Positions 15,251-44,100 of a stretch of 64,000 nucleotides of DNA are shown here, piece by piece. The stretch is from Onchocerca lupi. Its lineage: Eukaryota > Nematoda > Chromadorea > Rhabditida > Onchocercidae. The first letter of the stretch is position 1. Each line of letters opens with the position of its first letter. The stretch covers positions 1 to 64,000 of the forward strand of contig JAOVVO010000348.1 of the NCBI GenBank assembly GCA_028564675.1, written 5' to 3'. The notes beneath the pieces were generated by a model, which saw nothing but the letters and a program-made list of their open reading frames with translations, ran no database searches and was not told where the DNA came from. The position numbers and the translations under genes were made by a program.

Positions 15251-15805
15251 TGTTATTTTTCCTTTTTCTAATATTTTCCAAACTTATGTTGCAAAATGAG
15301 AGAAAAAGAAAATAATCATTTAGTATGATAGATTAAAAAGGAAATGAAAGAAGAAATGATGTAGGAAAATAAATGAAATGAAACATACCAAACTTTCTGA
15401 GTATGATTAATCAATCAAAATTCTATTTTTCAATGACATTTTTCTTTTTTCATTTTTCATTTTTTTTTTTTTTTTTTTTTTGAGAAAAATTTGAAGAAAT
15501 GGAAAAAGAGTGGTAGAGAGGAAGGGATAAAAAGAAAAGTGTAATAATGTTTTGATTTTAGATTGATATTAAAAAAGGAAAAGAGCAAACATTTTGATGA
15601 AGGAGAAAAAAAAAAAAAAAAAAAAAGGATAGAGATGAAAAATTTTTTGATGAAATATTACGGGGCCACATTTTTCGATTAATTTAAAAGGATGGCGACA
15701 GGAATATTTTTCTTAATTATTTCATTTTTTTTTTTTTTTTTTTTTTTTTGAAAAATTATTTCATTTATGATAACGATAGATTAGTTTAGTTTTTTTTTTT
15801 TTTTT

Positions 15806-16060
15806 AGTCTAAATGATAAGTTTGAACGGAATGGACTGATAAATCATTGATATATGATTATTTTTGAATGAGTGATATTGAATGAATAATTGGTATATTT
15901 GATATTTCTGACTGGATGTCAAAGTATATTTCGGGTTAAAATAGTTTCATTCATGATGAAGATAGGATAGTTTACAGTCTAAATGATAAATTTGAACGGA
16001 ATGGACTGATAAATCACTGATATATGATTATTTTTGAATGAGTGATATTGAATAATTAGT
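15806..16060 (+). repeat. Direct duplication of an ~85-base block, ~170-base spacing
   Basis: The block at about 15806-15890 recurs at about 15976-16060 with few differences (shared core tttgaacggaatggactgat). The sequence before each copy is also related. In the first copy a run of about 15 T sits where the second copy has only a short sequence before the shared agtctaaatgata, which points to expansion of the homopolymer after duplication. Confidence 0.8.
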
Positions 16061-16359
16061 ACTTTTGGTATTTTTTGAAGGTATGTTTTTGATATTTCTG
16101 CGAATATAATAATATTTCTAGTAGATATTAGGGTATGTTTATAGTACAAGATGTGTTTATAGTTTATAATGTTTATAGTACATAAAATAAAATGTTATTT
16201 TCAATGAAATTTCTCTTTTTAGGATATCTGAAATGATTAGAATTAATCATTAATTTAGTTTCATCGGTAATATTATTAATAAATTTTAATTGATAATTTT
16301 TGCAAGATTTATTCTTATCATATCGAAGTATTATTTATGTTCTAACAGAAAAAAAAAAG

Positions 16360-16390
16360 GCATGCATGCATGCATGCATGCATCATGCAT
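16360..16390. repeat. (GCAT)n microsatellite
   Basis: Five or more gcat units followed by a partial unit (catcatgcat). Being self-complementary it can form a small cruciform. A second tgca-type run lies at 48737-48797. Confidence 0.9.
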
Positions 16391-19046
16391 TCCAAACATG
16401 CATACGAAAATTTCAATCATAAATTAGTAATTTACACTGATGCAAAAGTGCAAATTGATCGATATTTCGTGTTTTTATCAAAATAGCGTTTAAAAAATTG
16501 ATTTGTTCCATTGTTTCATTTCCTTTTACTAGAAAAATAATATGAGAGATGTAATTAGATTAATTAATATTTTAAATAAGAACAAAAAAAAAAAAAAAAA
16601 GATTAGGAAAATTGGATTATAAAATTTAAACAAAAGGATAACTTGACTAGAATTAGGATTTTTTTTTTCTCGACTTTGGTTGATAAAATTTTTTATTTTT
16701 ATAATAAACTTGAAATAATTCTCTTGTAAATGCTTTATAAAATAATTTTTAGTTAATTAGTTAGCTTTAAATTAAACACTTTGATGTTATTAATTCTCTT
16801 TTAATCTCGAAGAGATTAGATTTGAGGAATGATAATTTTGCAGAAAATATGTAAAACAAAAAAATAAATAAATAAATGAGAACAAAATTAGAATAAATGA
16901 AAGTGAAAATGATGAAAGATGAAAGAAAACTGACAACATATATTTTTCAATTCATTCAGTTAGTCTATTAAATTCTTTCTCATTAATTAGCAATATTTGA
17001 AGCGGATAATTTTAATTGGCTCATTTAAAATTGCAATCAATAAATGAATCGTCTGATTTGTTTGTTTTTTATAAATACAGATGAAATTATGACGGATAAT
17101 TATTAACTGATAATTTATCACTTCTACATTATCATTCCTTTTCTGTTCTTCTAATTTGAAATATTTCAAATTCTGTTAGTTATATGCAATTTGATATCAA
17201 TTAATTAAGCCAATCGATTAATTACTGATTATATTATTATATCTATTAATCAAATATTATCAATATCTTATAATTCAAATTGTATTTTTGTTTTGCGATA
17301 ATTCGGAAAAATAGAAAATACGGCAATTAAAATCTAGCTATTTAAAATTATTTAAAAATTTTTGTTAAACTATTTAAAGCAAAATTTTTTTTCCTTTTTT
17401 TTTTTTTTTTTTTTTGAAAAATTATTTTGTGAATTTCTTGGAAGAATGAGAAAATATTGCTTACTATTGTATCGGATAAAATAAATTAGATTAATTTAGA
17501 TTAAGCGATGGAAATTAGAAATTATTGATAGTTGGAAAAATTGTATATTCCTTAATTTAATTAGCGCGAATCTAATTAGGAATTAATTTTATCATGAATA
17601 TATCAGGAAGTATAAAAGTATTATATTGAATTCCAATATTTTAAATAATTGCTTTTCATTTTATTTCAATCATTTTACTTTTTAATTTATATTATTCGTA
17701 CTTCTTATCATTTCGCCAATAATTTTAGCTTATTTCGATTATTAAACGATCGAAATAGATTGAATTCAAATTTTTTCTTGTAACAAAATTTTAATTTGAA
17801 TTAAATTTTCTCATGAAGAAATTATATCAAATGACAATATAAATATATTATCATTGAGAAAAAATTTTATTTCATTTCTCATCAATTCATATCCTCTCGA
17901 ATATTTTTCGAAAATTTTATGCAAACAATGAGAAATCGATCGAAAAAAACATTTCATCGTTATTAATTAATTAAATTTCAATATCTTCTTTTCATTCAAT
18001 AAATTTATTCATTTAGCAACTAATATTTGCATTCTTTGCATTCCTAGCATTCTAATTCGAATTTGCTAAAAAAAAAAAAAAAAAAAAAATAAAATTCAAT
18101 TACATAATTCTTATCAATGCATTACACTTGTTATCATTAATTATTATTAATTATTATTGACATAAGTGGAATGCTTTATTCTATTTTTCTCTTCATTTTT
18201 CATTCTTTTTTTTTTTTTTTTGTTTATATTTCGCCAAATTTTCATTTTAATGAAATAATATCTGGATTTAATTTTGTTGAAATTAATCAAAATGAAAATC
18301 TATAAATATATGTCTATATTTGTGGTGTATGCTTTTTATATATTTCAAAATTTAAATCACAATTTTTTGAAATTTTATATGCCAAGTTGAATGAGTAAAT
18401 AAGTAGAAGTTTATTTTTGCATAATTAAATCTCGGAGCATATGAGATATTTATTTAGTATTTTATTGCAATTTTCATCTCTTCGTTGACGATTTACTGCT
18501 TCTATTTGAAATATTTCCAATTGAATGAATTGATTTAAATTATCGAAAATTATTTTCATATTTTAATTTATAAAATTAGAATAATGAATAGGAATTGTTT
18601 AATGTAAAAATGAATTACATTAAATAAATTGAAAATTAAACAAAATTTTCAACTTCTTTAATGCCGTATCAAATTAAGCATTTAATGCTATAAATGATAT
18701 TAATGAAGAAAAATGAAAGCAAAAAACGAAATGAAATTTTAAAGAAAAAATATTAAAATTTTATGTAAAAGAAATAAATTTAATTTCTATTTGATTTAAT
18801 TTGAATAATTTAATCAAATTATTATTATTATAACTTCTACATAAAAATTTTACTTTTTCACTTTTCTCATGAAATTTCACCTCTTTTCTTTAATAACTTA
18901 TATTTTTATTTTTCATTTTCTCAATTTCATTTCCCGTGCATTAATTGTAATTCTTAATTGTTATCGATTAATTATAATTGCGGAAATATTGATGATTATT
19001 TTATAAAATTTAAAAAATTTTTAAAAACTTCAAAGTTTTTATCCAT

Positions 19047-19053
19047 ATTTTAG
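19047..19053 (+). promoter_or_regulatory. Candidate splice acceptor (cis or spliced leader) before the cyclase ATG
   Basis: The attttag at this position ends 41 bases before the chosen ATG (19095), the usual place for a spliced-leader or leader-exon acceptor in nematodes. No donor belonging to it can be identified upstream, which would fit trans-splicing, but a distant untranslated exon is equally possible. Confidence 0.4.
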
Positions 19054-19094
19054 GTATGATTTTTACATAAATCAAATATATCTGATATCGAAAA

Positions 19095-34612
<15,518 letters not shown>

Positions 34613-35623
34613 AATTTTAATTTGACAATAAATCCTAATTGGATTTTAATTTCAATATTGTTTACTATATATAGAGAGAATGTATTATTTTGTATATACT
34701 TTTTTTTTCTTTTTCTACTTTCATTATATTAAAAAAGCTTATATATATATATGAAGTTGTTCTGGAATTCAATTCAAGTGAATATCAGACATAACCAAGC
34801 ATCAACTTTTGTCGAAAAAGTTTATGATGCTAGTCGTTTAACCGCTAATTTACTTGAATTTATTCCTCTTATTCAGATTTTGACTGTTTATTTTTGTATA
34901 TTTAGGAAAATTAACTAATTAATGGGAAACAATTTCTGTAATTACGATTAAAAAAAATTGTGAATGGTCATTTTCATTTTTCGTAAATAACAAGAAATGT
35001 AAGAATTAATGTAAAAGGTAAACACGGAAAATATGAACTATAAATAAAATTAATTCTGAAATGAAAAAAAACCAGAACAGAAAAAAATAGATATCACAGA
35101 AAAAATGAAATATATAAATCTGGCACAACGTAAAGCACAATAAGTTTAAGCATGTGACATGTACAACGATACGTACGATAGGTGCACGTCATTTTCAATA
35201 TCTGTCATTTACAAAAAATAAAGTATTAAAGTATTATAAATGCCAAGTTTTTGTTTAGTGTAAATGTTTCATTTATGATTATTATAATATTTGGGATAGC
35301 TTTTCAATAGTTCGTATTGCAAGACTGGCATGAGATTATAAGTTGCGAAAAAATTAATTATGAGAAACCACTTTTTTTCGCTCTTTTAAACGTGAACAAT
35401 TCATGCTAGTCCCATGTATTTTAATGCCACAGCATATTGAGAGCCGAAATCAAGGCATATTTCCATCAAACAATAATGGATAACAATTCTGAATTTATTT
35501 CTAATTATAATGATGCGATTTTTTTCAATAAAAGAATTGCCTCATTAAACATCTATAGAAAAAACTTTCGTAACATAGTAAGATAGAGCAATATTGACAA
35601 GTTAAAAAAAAATTTCTTTTTTT
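34613..35623. other. Convergent intergenic region
   Basis: Separates the 3' end of the plus-strand cyclase from the 3' end of a minus-strand gene. It contains AATAAA on the plus strand (34627, about 35216) and its complement TTTATT at 35494-35499 for the minus-strand gene. No exon was seen. Confidence 0.6.
34627..34632 (+). terminator. AATAAA polyadenylation signal after the cyclase stop
   Basis: AATAAA begins 15 bases after the TGA at 34612, which would give a very short 3' untranslated region. Other AATAAA-like hexamers lie near 35041 and 35216 and could give longer forms. Confidence 0.45.
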
Positions 35624-37351
35624 TTATTCCACTTTTAATCGTTTTTGATATTTTGCAAAATTCGGAAGCGATTGTACACTTTTCTTCAAGAAAATTTGTT
35701 GTGAAGTAATAATAATGAAGCCAGCGATAAGTGCACTCAGTGAAGAAAATAATACAACTGGAGCAAATATTGCCAGTCCAAAAAGAAATGAGATAACTGA
35801 AACAAAAGTAAGATATGAAGAAATTGTAATTCAGATGATTTTAGTTCTTTATTTGTAATTCGATCAATGAATTTCATTAAGGATATAAATTTAAAGAATA
35901 ATTTGATGATGTCTAAGCATGGTGGGTCAAAAGTCTCAAATAATTATATCATTACTGATAATCAAAGTATTTTCTGAACTGTGAATATTTTTCCAAAAGC
36001 AATTTCATCTATAACTGTGAAGAAAATTTCGTAAGCTGTAATATTTATAAGATATATTTTTTAATTATAAGTTGGATAATTAGGAGAAGTTTTGAAAGAG
36101 TGCAACGAACTTACGATGTACAAGAAGAGCTGAGGAGTAAATAATAATGCCTGATAAGATAATATATGATAATAGCAATATGACGGGAATAGCATTAAAT
36201 ATTAGCATTGTTTTAATAAGTACAGAAAATCGCCAATCTAATTCGTCACCAAAAATAATGGCTAACATCTTTGCAAGCTGCAATTTCTAATATATAATGC
36301 ATAAGAATAAGCTCATGAAATTAATGGGACTGAAATTTAAAACCAGACTTATAAATAGACGAAATGCTAAGACTGATAAAGTTATAGCGTAATCTAACAA
36401 GATTTTCTTTGATTTTTGAATTATCAGCTGATCAAGCATTATCTGATTAGGTTTTATTGATTTTCATATCATCGATCTACTATTTGAAAATTACAAATCT
36501 TACAAAGAAACATATAAGGAATCAGAGTGTCTATGCCACGGAACGAATCAGCAGGAAATATGTCTTGTTAAATAAATGAAATTTAGTCATGTTTATAGTC
36601 TAACGGAACTATGAAATAGTTTAATTAGTCATAGTATAAAATGTGTCTTCCTTATAACTGTTAGACCTATTCGTAGGCAGTCTCAAATTATAGTTAATTA
36701 AGTAAATCATTACACGAATTTCTATGAGCAAATAAAATAGTTGAATTAACCTGAAAATTAATAGTAATATAGTTTATGTTGAATTACACGATGTATACAA
36801 CTCAGTCCACAACAAGAAATCCTATTTCCTCTGAAGCAATTTTATTTTGGTATCAAAGATAGAAAGTAGTGAAGATTTGTTTAAAAATAGTCGCAAAATC
36901 CAATCAATAATATAAAACTATACTTACTGGTTTAGGTTTGTTCATATCACAATTCATATCAAAATTATCTTTTGATTCGAAATTGAGACCGGTCACTTTT
37001 CCTTGAGGAATCGAGCAGCTGAAACATAGAATTTAGCAGCTGAAACTTAGAATTTAACAAGTTCTGCTGATAAAAGAGTACCAGATACAATCACAATTTC
37101 TAAATGCAAGTTTTTTAAAGATTTTAACGACTGGATGAGTGTTGAATGTTGATCTTTGTCGTTGTATCCTAACTTTTGTTGCATGTCACAATTCCACTGA
37201 AAAATAGTTAGCATGATAAAGAGATGACCTTAAAATTCAAAACTGATTTTCTTGATTATCAGCAGCATATAAAGTACTTATCTACTTGGATTGCTCACTT
37301 TCTCAATCTGCTGGAAATACCAAAAAACTGTAGAATGCTTGACAACCCTTG
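35624..37351 (-). CDS. Small membrane-hairpin protein, promethin/LDAF1-like (5' end unresolved)
   Basis: Minus-strand exons, read downward: 37299-37351 (probable), 36928-37018, 36115-36277 and 35624-35796, with a stop at 35624-35626. Phases agree at each join. The visible product, about 126 residues, has a polar N-terminal part, then two or more long hydrophobic segments in the 36115 and 35624 exons (motifs NAIPVILLLSYIIL and LFGLAIFAPVVLF), and ends in a short basic tail (KYQKRLKVE). The pattern of a polar head, an A-(I/V)-P-V-containing hydrophobic hairpin and a short tail resembles promethin/LDAF1, a seipin partner at sites of lipid-droplet formation. The match is by eye and modest; another reticulon-like or ER hairpin protein is possible. 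No initiator ATG exon was found. AATAA of a poly(A)-type signal overlaps the stop codon. Confidence 0.5.
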
Positions 37352-38166
37352 CTGTAATAAGAGAACCAGTTTCGATGACGCTTTTTGTATAAAAAAACAC
37401 AACATTCTAATTTACGCTAATAAATTTTGCCGACTGCTGCTATTATTTACAACTCATTTTGAATTTAAATGAGAAAATTACTACATCTTGCTTTTTGTAT
37501 AAAATCATTTCAATAACTCACAATAAATATAAAATGAACACTAGGTAATGACTTATTAGGAAAAAATAAAGCAATAAGTGCGCATTAAAATATTACGATA
37601 TAACATTTATTTAAAATATATTTCAATATCAAAATGTAGCAAAATCTCAACTATTTTTGTGACAAGTAGAAAACTAAACAAGCAAGAAATTCTGAAAAAG
37701 TCTCCAATTAAACATATTATGTATATCAAATATAAGAGATGATAAAATTATATGAGGTCATTAAATATGACTGATTTTTATATGAGGTCATTAAATGGAG
37801 CTAAAAATAAAAATTACATATTTCAAAATAAGTACATGGATGAAAAACATAATGTTCGAATGGTACAAATTTTTGGCAAGGAAAAATATAATATGCAAAG
37901 GAAGAAAAAAAAAAGAAAACGAAGAAAATGATAAACAGAAAAGATGGATAAAAAGCTAAAAAATAGTGAAAGTAAACAGTAACACTGATAAGACCAGTAT
38001 ACTTTAAAGAAATGGGAACACTAAAGAATAATTATCATAATGTATTTATAACTGAAATGTGGCTAACAAACTAACAACGTCGAATGTTCTTAGAAAACAA
38101 AACGAAAGCAAGTAAAAGTTATCCTACCTATACTAATTCTGCTATTCTCGTATTCAGCCCTCATAA
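37352..38166. other. Gap between two minus-strand genes
   Basis: About 0.8 kb between the stop of the upstream minus-strand gene (38167) and the first exon recognised in the next. It should hold the missing start exon of the downstream gene, but no ATG exon with matching phase stands out. A directly repeated tatatgaggtcattaaat occurs twice near 37751-37796. Confidence 0.4.
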
Positions 38167-41100
38167 TTAATTGATTTGATCCGGTATTTTTGGAATTTTG
38201 CTGCCAGCAATTCGTTCAAAACCATCCATTTTCATAAATTTTCGACATATTCCAAGTGCTTTCTCCTGGTGTGCAAGATTAAAACATTCAGGCTAAAAAG
38301 AAAAGCATCAAATTGTTTTAATTTAGTGTTTAAAAAGAGAACAGTAAAGAAAAAAATGATGAAAACAACAACATTGATTATTTAAATCTAAACTAATGAA
38401 TAACTTAAACGGAATAATTTTATGGTAAAAATTTGACCATCTATTTCAAAAAATCAGTAAAATGCAGTATAAAGTAAAGTAACCATTTTAACTAAACTAC
38501 AACGCACTGAATGCTACAGTCAAAAAAAATTTACTAATAGAAATAAACATCAGAAACGGATAAATCATCAGAGCCTTGTCTGTAAAAAGGAAAAAGGAAT
38601 TCATCTAAGACTAAAATTTAAATGGTTTATCTAAACGTATGCGCAAAATAACTAGCGGAAACATTAGGAATGAAAAATAAATAGATTAGGGCTTTTTTAA
38701 TAGTTCAGAAGTTTTTAATAGAATTTAAAATTTAACAAAGAATTGACTAGGAAAATACAAATACTCGCTAGACAAAACATTCCTCCAATTTTGAAATTAA
38801 TTCAATTTTATTAAAATGTTCTTTGTTAAAATTTTTTTTTTTTAGGGACCAGCTTGTTTCTTTATAGAAATGGTATTTAGAAATAGTATTTTATGTTTGT
38901 GTGATAGTATGAAATCCTTTCAAGTTCATCATATTTTTTTATTATTGTGACTTTCTTGATTCGTTAAATTTTTTAATTAATACCCTAAATACCATTCTAT
39001 AAAAGGGCCAAGCTGGTTCCCAAAACAAAAATAATAATAAAGCAAAAGCGGACCTAAAGATTATTCTAAAATTGTACCGTGTTTAGGATTATAGAAAACG
39101 TAAAAAATTGTTACATTATAACTTTATAAAAGTTTTAAATTCCCAAATATTTATTATAACATGTATAAGGACAAAAAAAAAAGTCAAATATTATCTGGTT
39201 GATCAGCAAAAGCATACCGTTACTTCGGAAAGTGGAATTCCAAGTTCCTCGTTTACCTCTTCTACTGTCATTTGACATTCCAGATAGTACATTATATCAC
39301 GAAGAAGAGCATTTCCTAAAGAGGATTAAAGTGAAAGATCGGAATGGAGGATTTAAGAGAACAAAATTAAAATCCATTACTGATTTAAATTAAATCCACA
39401 CAAGGACTTTAAATGTGATGATGAAAACATTAAATATGAAAATTTCCTCACAGAATTCTTGAACCACAAAATCAGTGATGCATATTTATTTTATTTGTAT
39501 CAATTTTGCCAGAATATTTCATTTTTGGTGAGAGTATCTAATCTTTTATTTACAAGAAATCAATTTAGCGCAATTATTATAATATTCAAAATACAACTAG
39601 AAATTTTAAAAGAAGCTAAAGTGCAGATATCTGCTCTTTTCCCTTAAACTGCAAAAATTTTAAATAGATCAAAAATTACAAACCATTTTCATTCACGCTT
39701 ACAAAATTACGAAGGCGAGGATTCGTAAGTATTTTTATACAAAGTTTGTCCACTTCATCAATCCATGTATTCTTAGCCTATAATATTGCAAATGTAAATA
39801 ACACTAAAAAAGCATACCATCAATAACTTCAGCAACACTTCAAATATGAATTAGAACAAAACAAATTGACTGCTGATATTCATTGTCAATGTAAAACAAA
39901 TAGTATTCTGAAGATAGATCATTATGCGCGAATAAGAAAAACATGTTCTTATGATAAAAAATAATAGATAATAGATATAATGCAGTAAGCTGCAGATATA
40001 GTTCATACCAAAAAAACTTGAAAGATCCTAAGAAATTCCGGGATAATTTTCTGAAGAGGAATTCTCCTTAAGTCACCGTGCATTTTCACCTATATGATTG
40101 ATCTTCTGCATAATTGATAAAATCACCTTTCATTAATGAATTACCTACATTTTAGAATAAAAGGAAGATACAGTATGAAATTTTTAAAATTTCAAGCTAT
40201 TCGTACCAATAAAACAGTGGATTCAGCAAGTACTATTAAGTACTCCCCTTCACACTTTAGTAATTTTTTTTTATTTAAATATCTATCAATAACACATTTT
40301 TATAAACTTAACTTATTTTATCTGGTTGGAAAAACGCAAATATTAACAAAATTAATACCTTTTCAATAGAAATTTTTTCCGGATTTGTTAATAATTTTAA
40401 ATCCATTTTGCTCGTAGTTCTAAAACAAAAAAAAAAAAAGATATTGCAAGAAAGAAAAATTATATTATAAAATAAGAACCATAGCATTATTTGGAAAGAA
40501 ACAAAAGAAAATTCAAAGAGATTAATATTGACTAACTGATTGGTGAAAAATAGGCTTGAACTGGGGTTGATATCATTGATATTATCTTTCATCTGTAAGC
40601 ATTTTTTGTATTTCTCATAACTTTGTTTTTTTTTTTTTATTTGGACATGAATAAAAAATGTTAGAAATTAAAAAAATGAAAATTTCGATTGAAAATCTGG
40701 AAATTTTCAAAAAAAAAAAAAATTTGAATCGTATTATCTAAAATATTCAAAATCTATAAAATATTCGATGAATTTTCCGAATTCTTCGCCAACTATGATG
40801 AAATCTCGTCATCATCTGAATTCATAAAAATTAAAAACAAAAAAAGAAATAACCTTCGCAGTTTCAACGTTTTGTAAATGTCGTATTGATGCGTGTCTCT
40901 CCTCCGTATGATTTCTAAATAAAGTATAATTCACTAAAAAGAAATCAGTATAATCAACTGCTTTGACACTGTTTAAAGTATTTCGACACTTATATATAGA
41001 GTCAAGCATAAAACTAATCTAAAATGAACAATCAAATATTGGAAAAAATAAAAAAAAACAAAAAAAATAAGGATCCTTGCAAGAAAGAAAAGTTATATTA

Positions 41101-44100
41101 TAAAATAAAAATCATAGAATTGTTTGAAAAGAAATAAAATTTAAAGAAACTAATAGAGACTAACTGATTGGTGATAAACAGACTTGAGTTGGAGCTAACA
41201 ACATCTGTCATCTGCAAGCATTTTTTGTGTTTTTCATAACTTTGTTTTTTAATCTGGACATGATTAAACCCAAACATTAAAAAAATGAAAATTTAGATTA
41301 AAGAATTGGAAATTTTGAAAGTAAATTTAAAATCGTATTCAACTAAAACATTCAAAATCTACAAAATATTCGATAAATTTTCCAGGATTCTTCGTCAATT
41401 ACGATGAATTTTGTCATCATTTAAATTCGTAAAAAATAAAAATAAATGAAAATAACCTCTGCAGTTTCAACGTTTTGTATATTTCGCATTGATGTATGAC
41501 TCTCCTTTGAGTGATCTCTAAATAAAATACAATTTACTAAAAGAAGAATCAATACAATCAATTGCTTTGACACTGTCAAAAGTGTCACTGTTGATGACAT
41601 TTGACACTGTTTATTTCTACATTTATATATGGGATAAGGCATAAAATCAATCAAAAATGAACAAAAAAATACTGGAACTGAATTCTGGAATTATATTTAA
41701 ATCTTATTGCTTGTAATGAGAAGTAAATTGTCTGAATACCAAACTAAAATCCAAATTCGATATCAAAAATTCAAAACTCTAAAATTCTTGAAATTTTCAG
41801 TGCGAAAATATATAAATTCCAATGGAAAAATTTTGCAAATATCTAAACTTTTTTCTCGAATATCAAAGTCAGGAAATTAGGAGAGCTAGAAAACTTTTAC
41901 TTACTTCGATCCATCGCAAAGTTCTTCTTTACTAGTTTTAATATTATTCTGAGATAGATTCATAAATCCATTTATATCGTTACATTTTTCGTTATTTTTA
42001 TCCTTTAACAATCATTTTATATTACACGAAACTCTATGGCAAAACTAAAGTCCTTTCATAGAATCCCAGCCCTGATATTATATAAATTTCACCAGAAGAA
42101 TAAGACCAAAAATACAATAAAATGAGAAAATTATCGATTCGAAGAAACGTAATTTAGTGTTTTTACAATTTGATCTTCCATGTAATGTAGTGTCGTTACA
42201 ACTGCGACTGATTATGATTCTAAACTATGAGGCGTAAAGTTTAGCAATAGAATGAAATATTTAAGTTCGTCTCATTTCCTTTATTCTATGTATTCTATGT
42301 AGTGAATGTTCAATCAATTCGCAATCTCATATATCTTCCTGGAATAAATTGATAAAGTTATTTCCGGAATCACTCCTAATATCTGCGTTTTGTACAAATT
42401 TATCTGATATGATCATCAAAGAATATTTCTATTACACTGAGATTAATGGGAATAATCACTACAGTGAAATAATACCAAACTTTCGCTTAAATTTTTTCCA
42501 GCTGAGAAGTTTTTTCTCAGTAACTGAAGCTGACATGCACTAAATTCGGATCAATTTCAATCTGTCCCACCTTATCAAACTTCATGAATTCCTTTTTCGA
42601 CTCAGCTGGAATATCTGTCGATGAGCTGGCCAATTCGGGATCACAAATTAAGATCATTTTATCAACCATTTCCTGCAATATAATGATCGGATATAATCTA
42701 CAGCACATCTATCAACTATAAGCATTCCAACAAATCCATATTAACGTAAAATGTAATCACGAGCATAGCTATTCTCTTACTATTCACTATGTTCCAAGCA
42801 AATTTTCACTTTGATTTGCTGCTTAAATTAAGCATATGGAGCATGTATTGAATCAGAAAAAAAGGACTGAAAAAGGACTGACAAAAAAAAAGGACTGAAA
42901 AAAGACAGCTATAAATGGTAATTAAATCATTATTTAGAAACAAAACCTTTTTAGCGAATGAACTAGAGGGAAATTCACCACCAGAATTCAATTCACTGCC
43001 CAAAGTGAGAGAATTGAGCGATGAACATATTTCGGGAATTTGATTCACCGAACGACTACTAATATCAGCTAATGGACTAACCACTTTTGAAGAATCCTAA
43101 ATTAAAGACGAGGTCAATCCGTAATTTTTAGCCAAATTAAATGATTAAATCTTGGGAAATGGAAAAGCAACTGTCAAATTATAATTAATATTCTACAAAG
43201 TTAGTTTGAAATAATTAGGGGTAAATAATGAAGCATTTCTGAACAAAAAATAAGAGAAAATTTCGTAATCATAATTAAACCAACAATATTTTCGTCGATT
43301 GCCGAAAGTTCTACAATGCTCTCAATTGGTGATTCGGACATATCAATTTGTAGACCAAATATTTCATCATCCTACCAAAAGAACATTTAAGCTGTTATAA
43401 AACCCTATAGAGTTTCAAACAATTTAAAATTTTCAATTAAATTTATTTAACAAAAATATCACTAAAGGAACATAATATTATGCAATCCATTAAAATAAAC
43501 TAACTTATATGTATCAGACCTGGTTTTCTGAAGAAATTCTGTATATATTTGTAAAATAAACATAAAATCGCACACAGATTTGATAATTCTATAGCACAGT
43601 TTTCAAGTAAAATTTACTTCTCAACGTTCTTGCACTGCTGAACACAAAAAACAGAAAACATTTTAGTGCTCTGAGATGCACTGAATAAACAGTGTTGGGA
43701 TACTTAAATGTATAAAGCTTTATATCTTCCTAAAACAGTCCATTATTAAACAATAATTTACTATTCTGATATTTAATTTCAAAATAACAAAATTTCTTCA
43801 GCTTACCATTACTAGTGATTGGTCCGATATCATATTCAGATCTGCAATGTATTAAAAGCTTAAAAAAAAAGAAACACTAAATATAATTGATGGTGGTAAT
43901 AAATATCGTTTCATACATCCGCAAAATAAGCAAAAAAGGTTCTTCACTTTATCAGTATTTATTTACCTTCACGAGCGTCATCGAATTGTTGAATTTCTGC
44001 GTCTTCAACATCTGTTTTGAAATATCGTTTAGTTGTAAAGAAATCGTCTCTCTATCAAATAAATCTACTGGATTAATATTGAAAGGGAAAGAAAATTATA

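Larger units (their letters stand above)
8303..19046. other. AT-rich non-coding stretch upstream of the cyclase
   Basis: No exon with consistent splice signals was found on either strand. It holds homopolymers up to about 30 bases (for example 9247-9277 and 12642-12665), a (CT)n run, a GAT/AAT microsatellite, a (GCAT)n run, a 165-base-spaced duplication and one GC-richer island at 13.45 kb, each listed separately. It may contain the promoter and untranslated leader exons of the cyclase. Confidence 0.55.
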
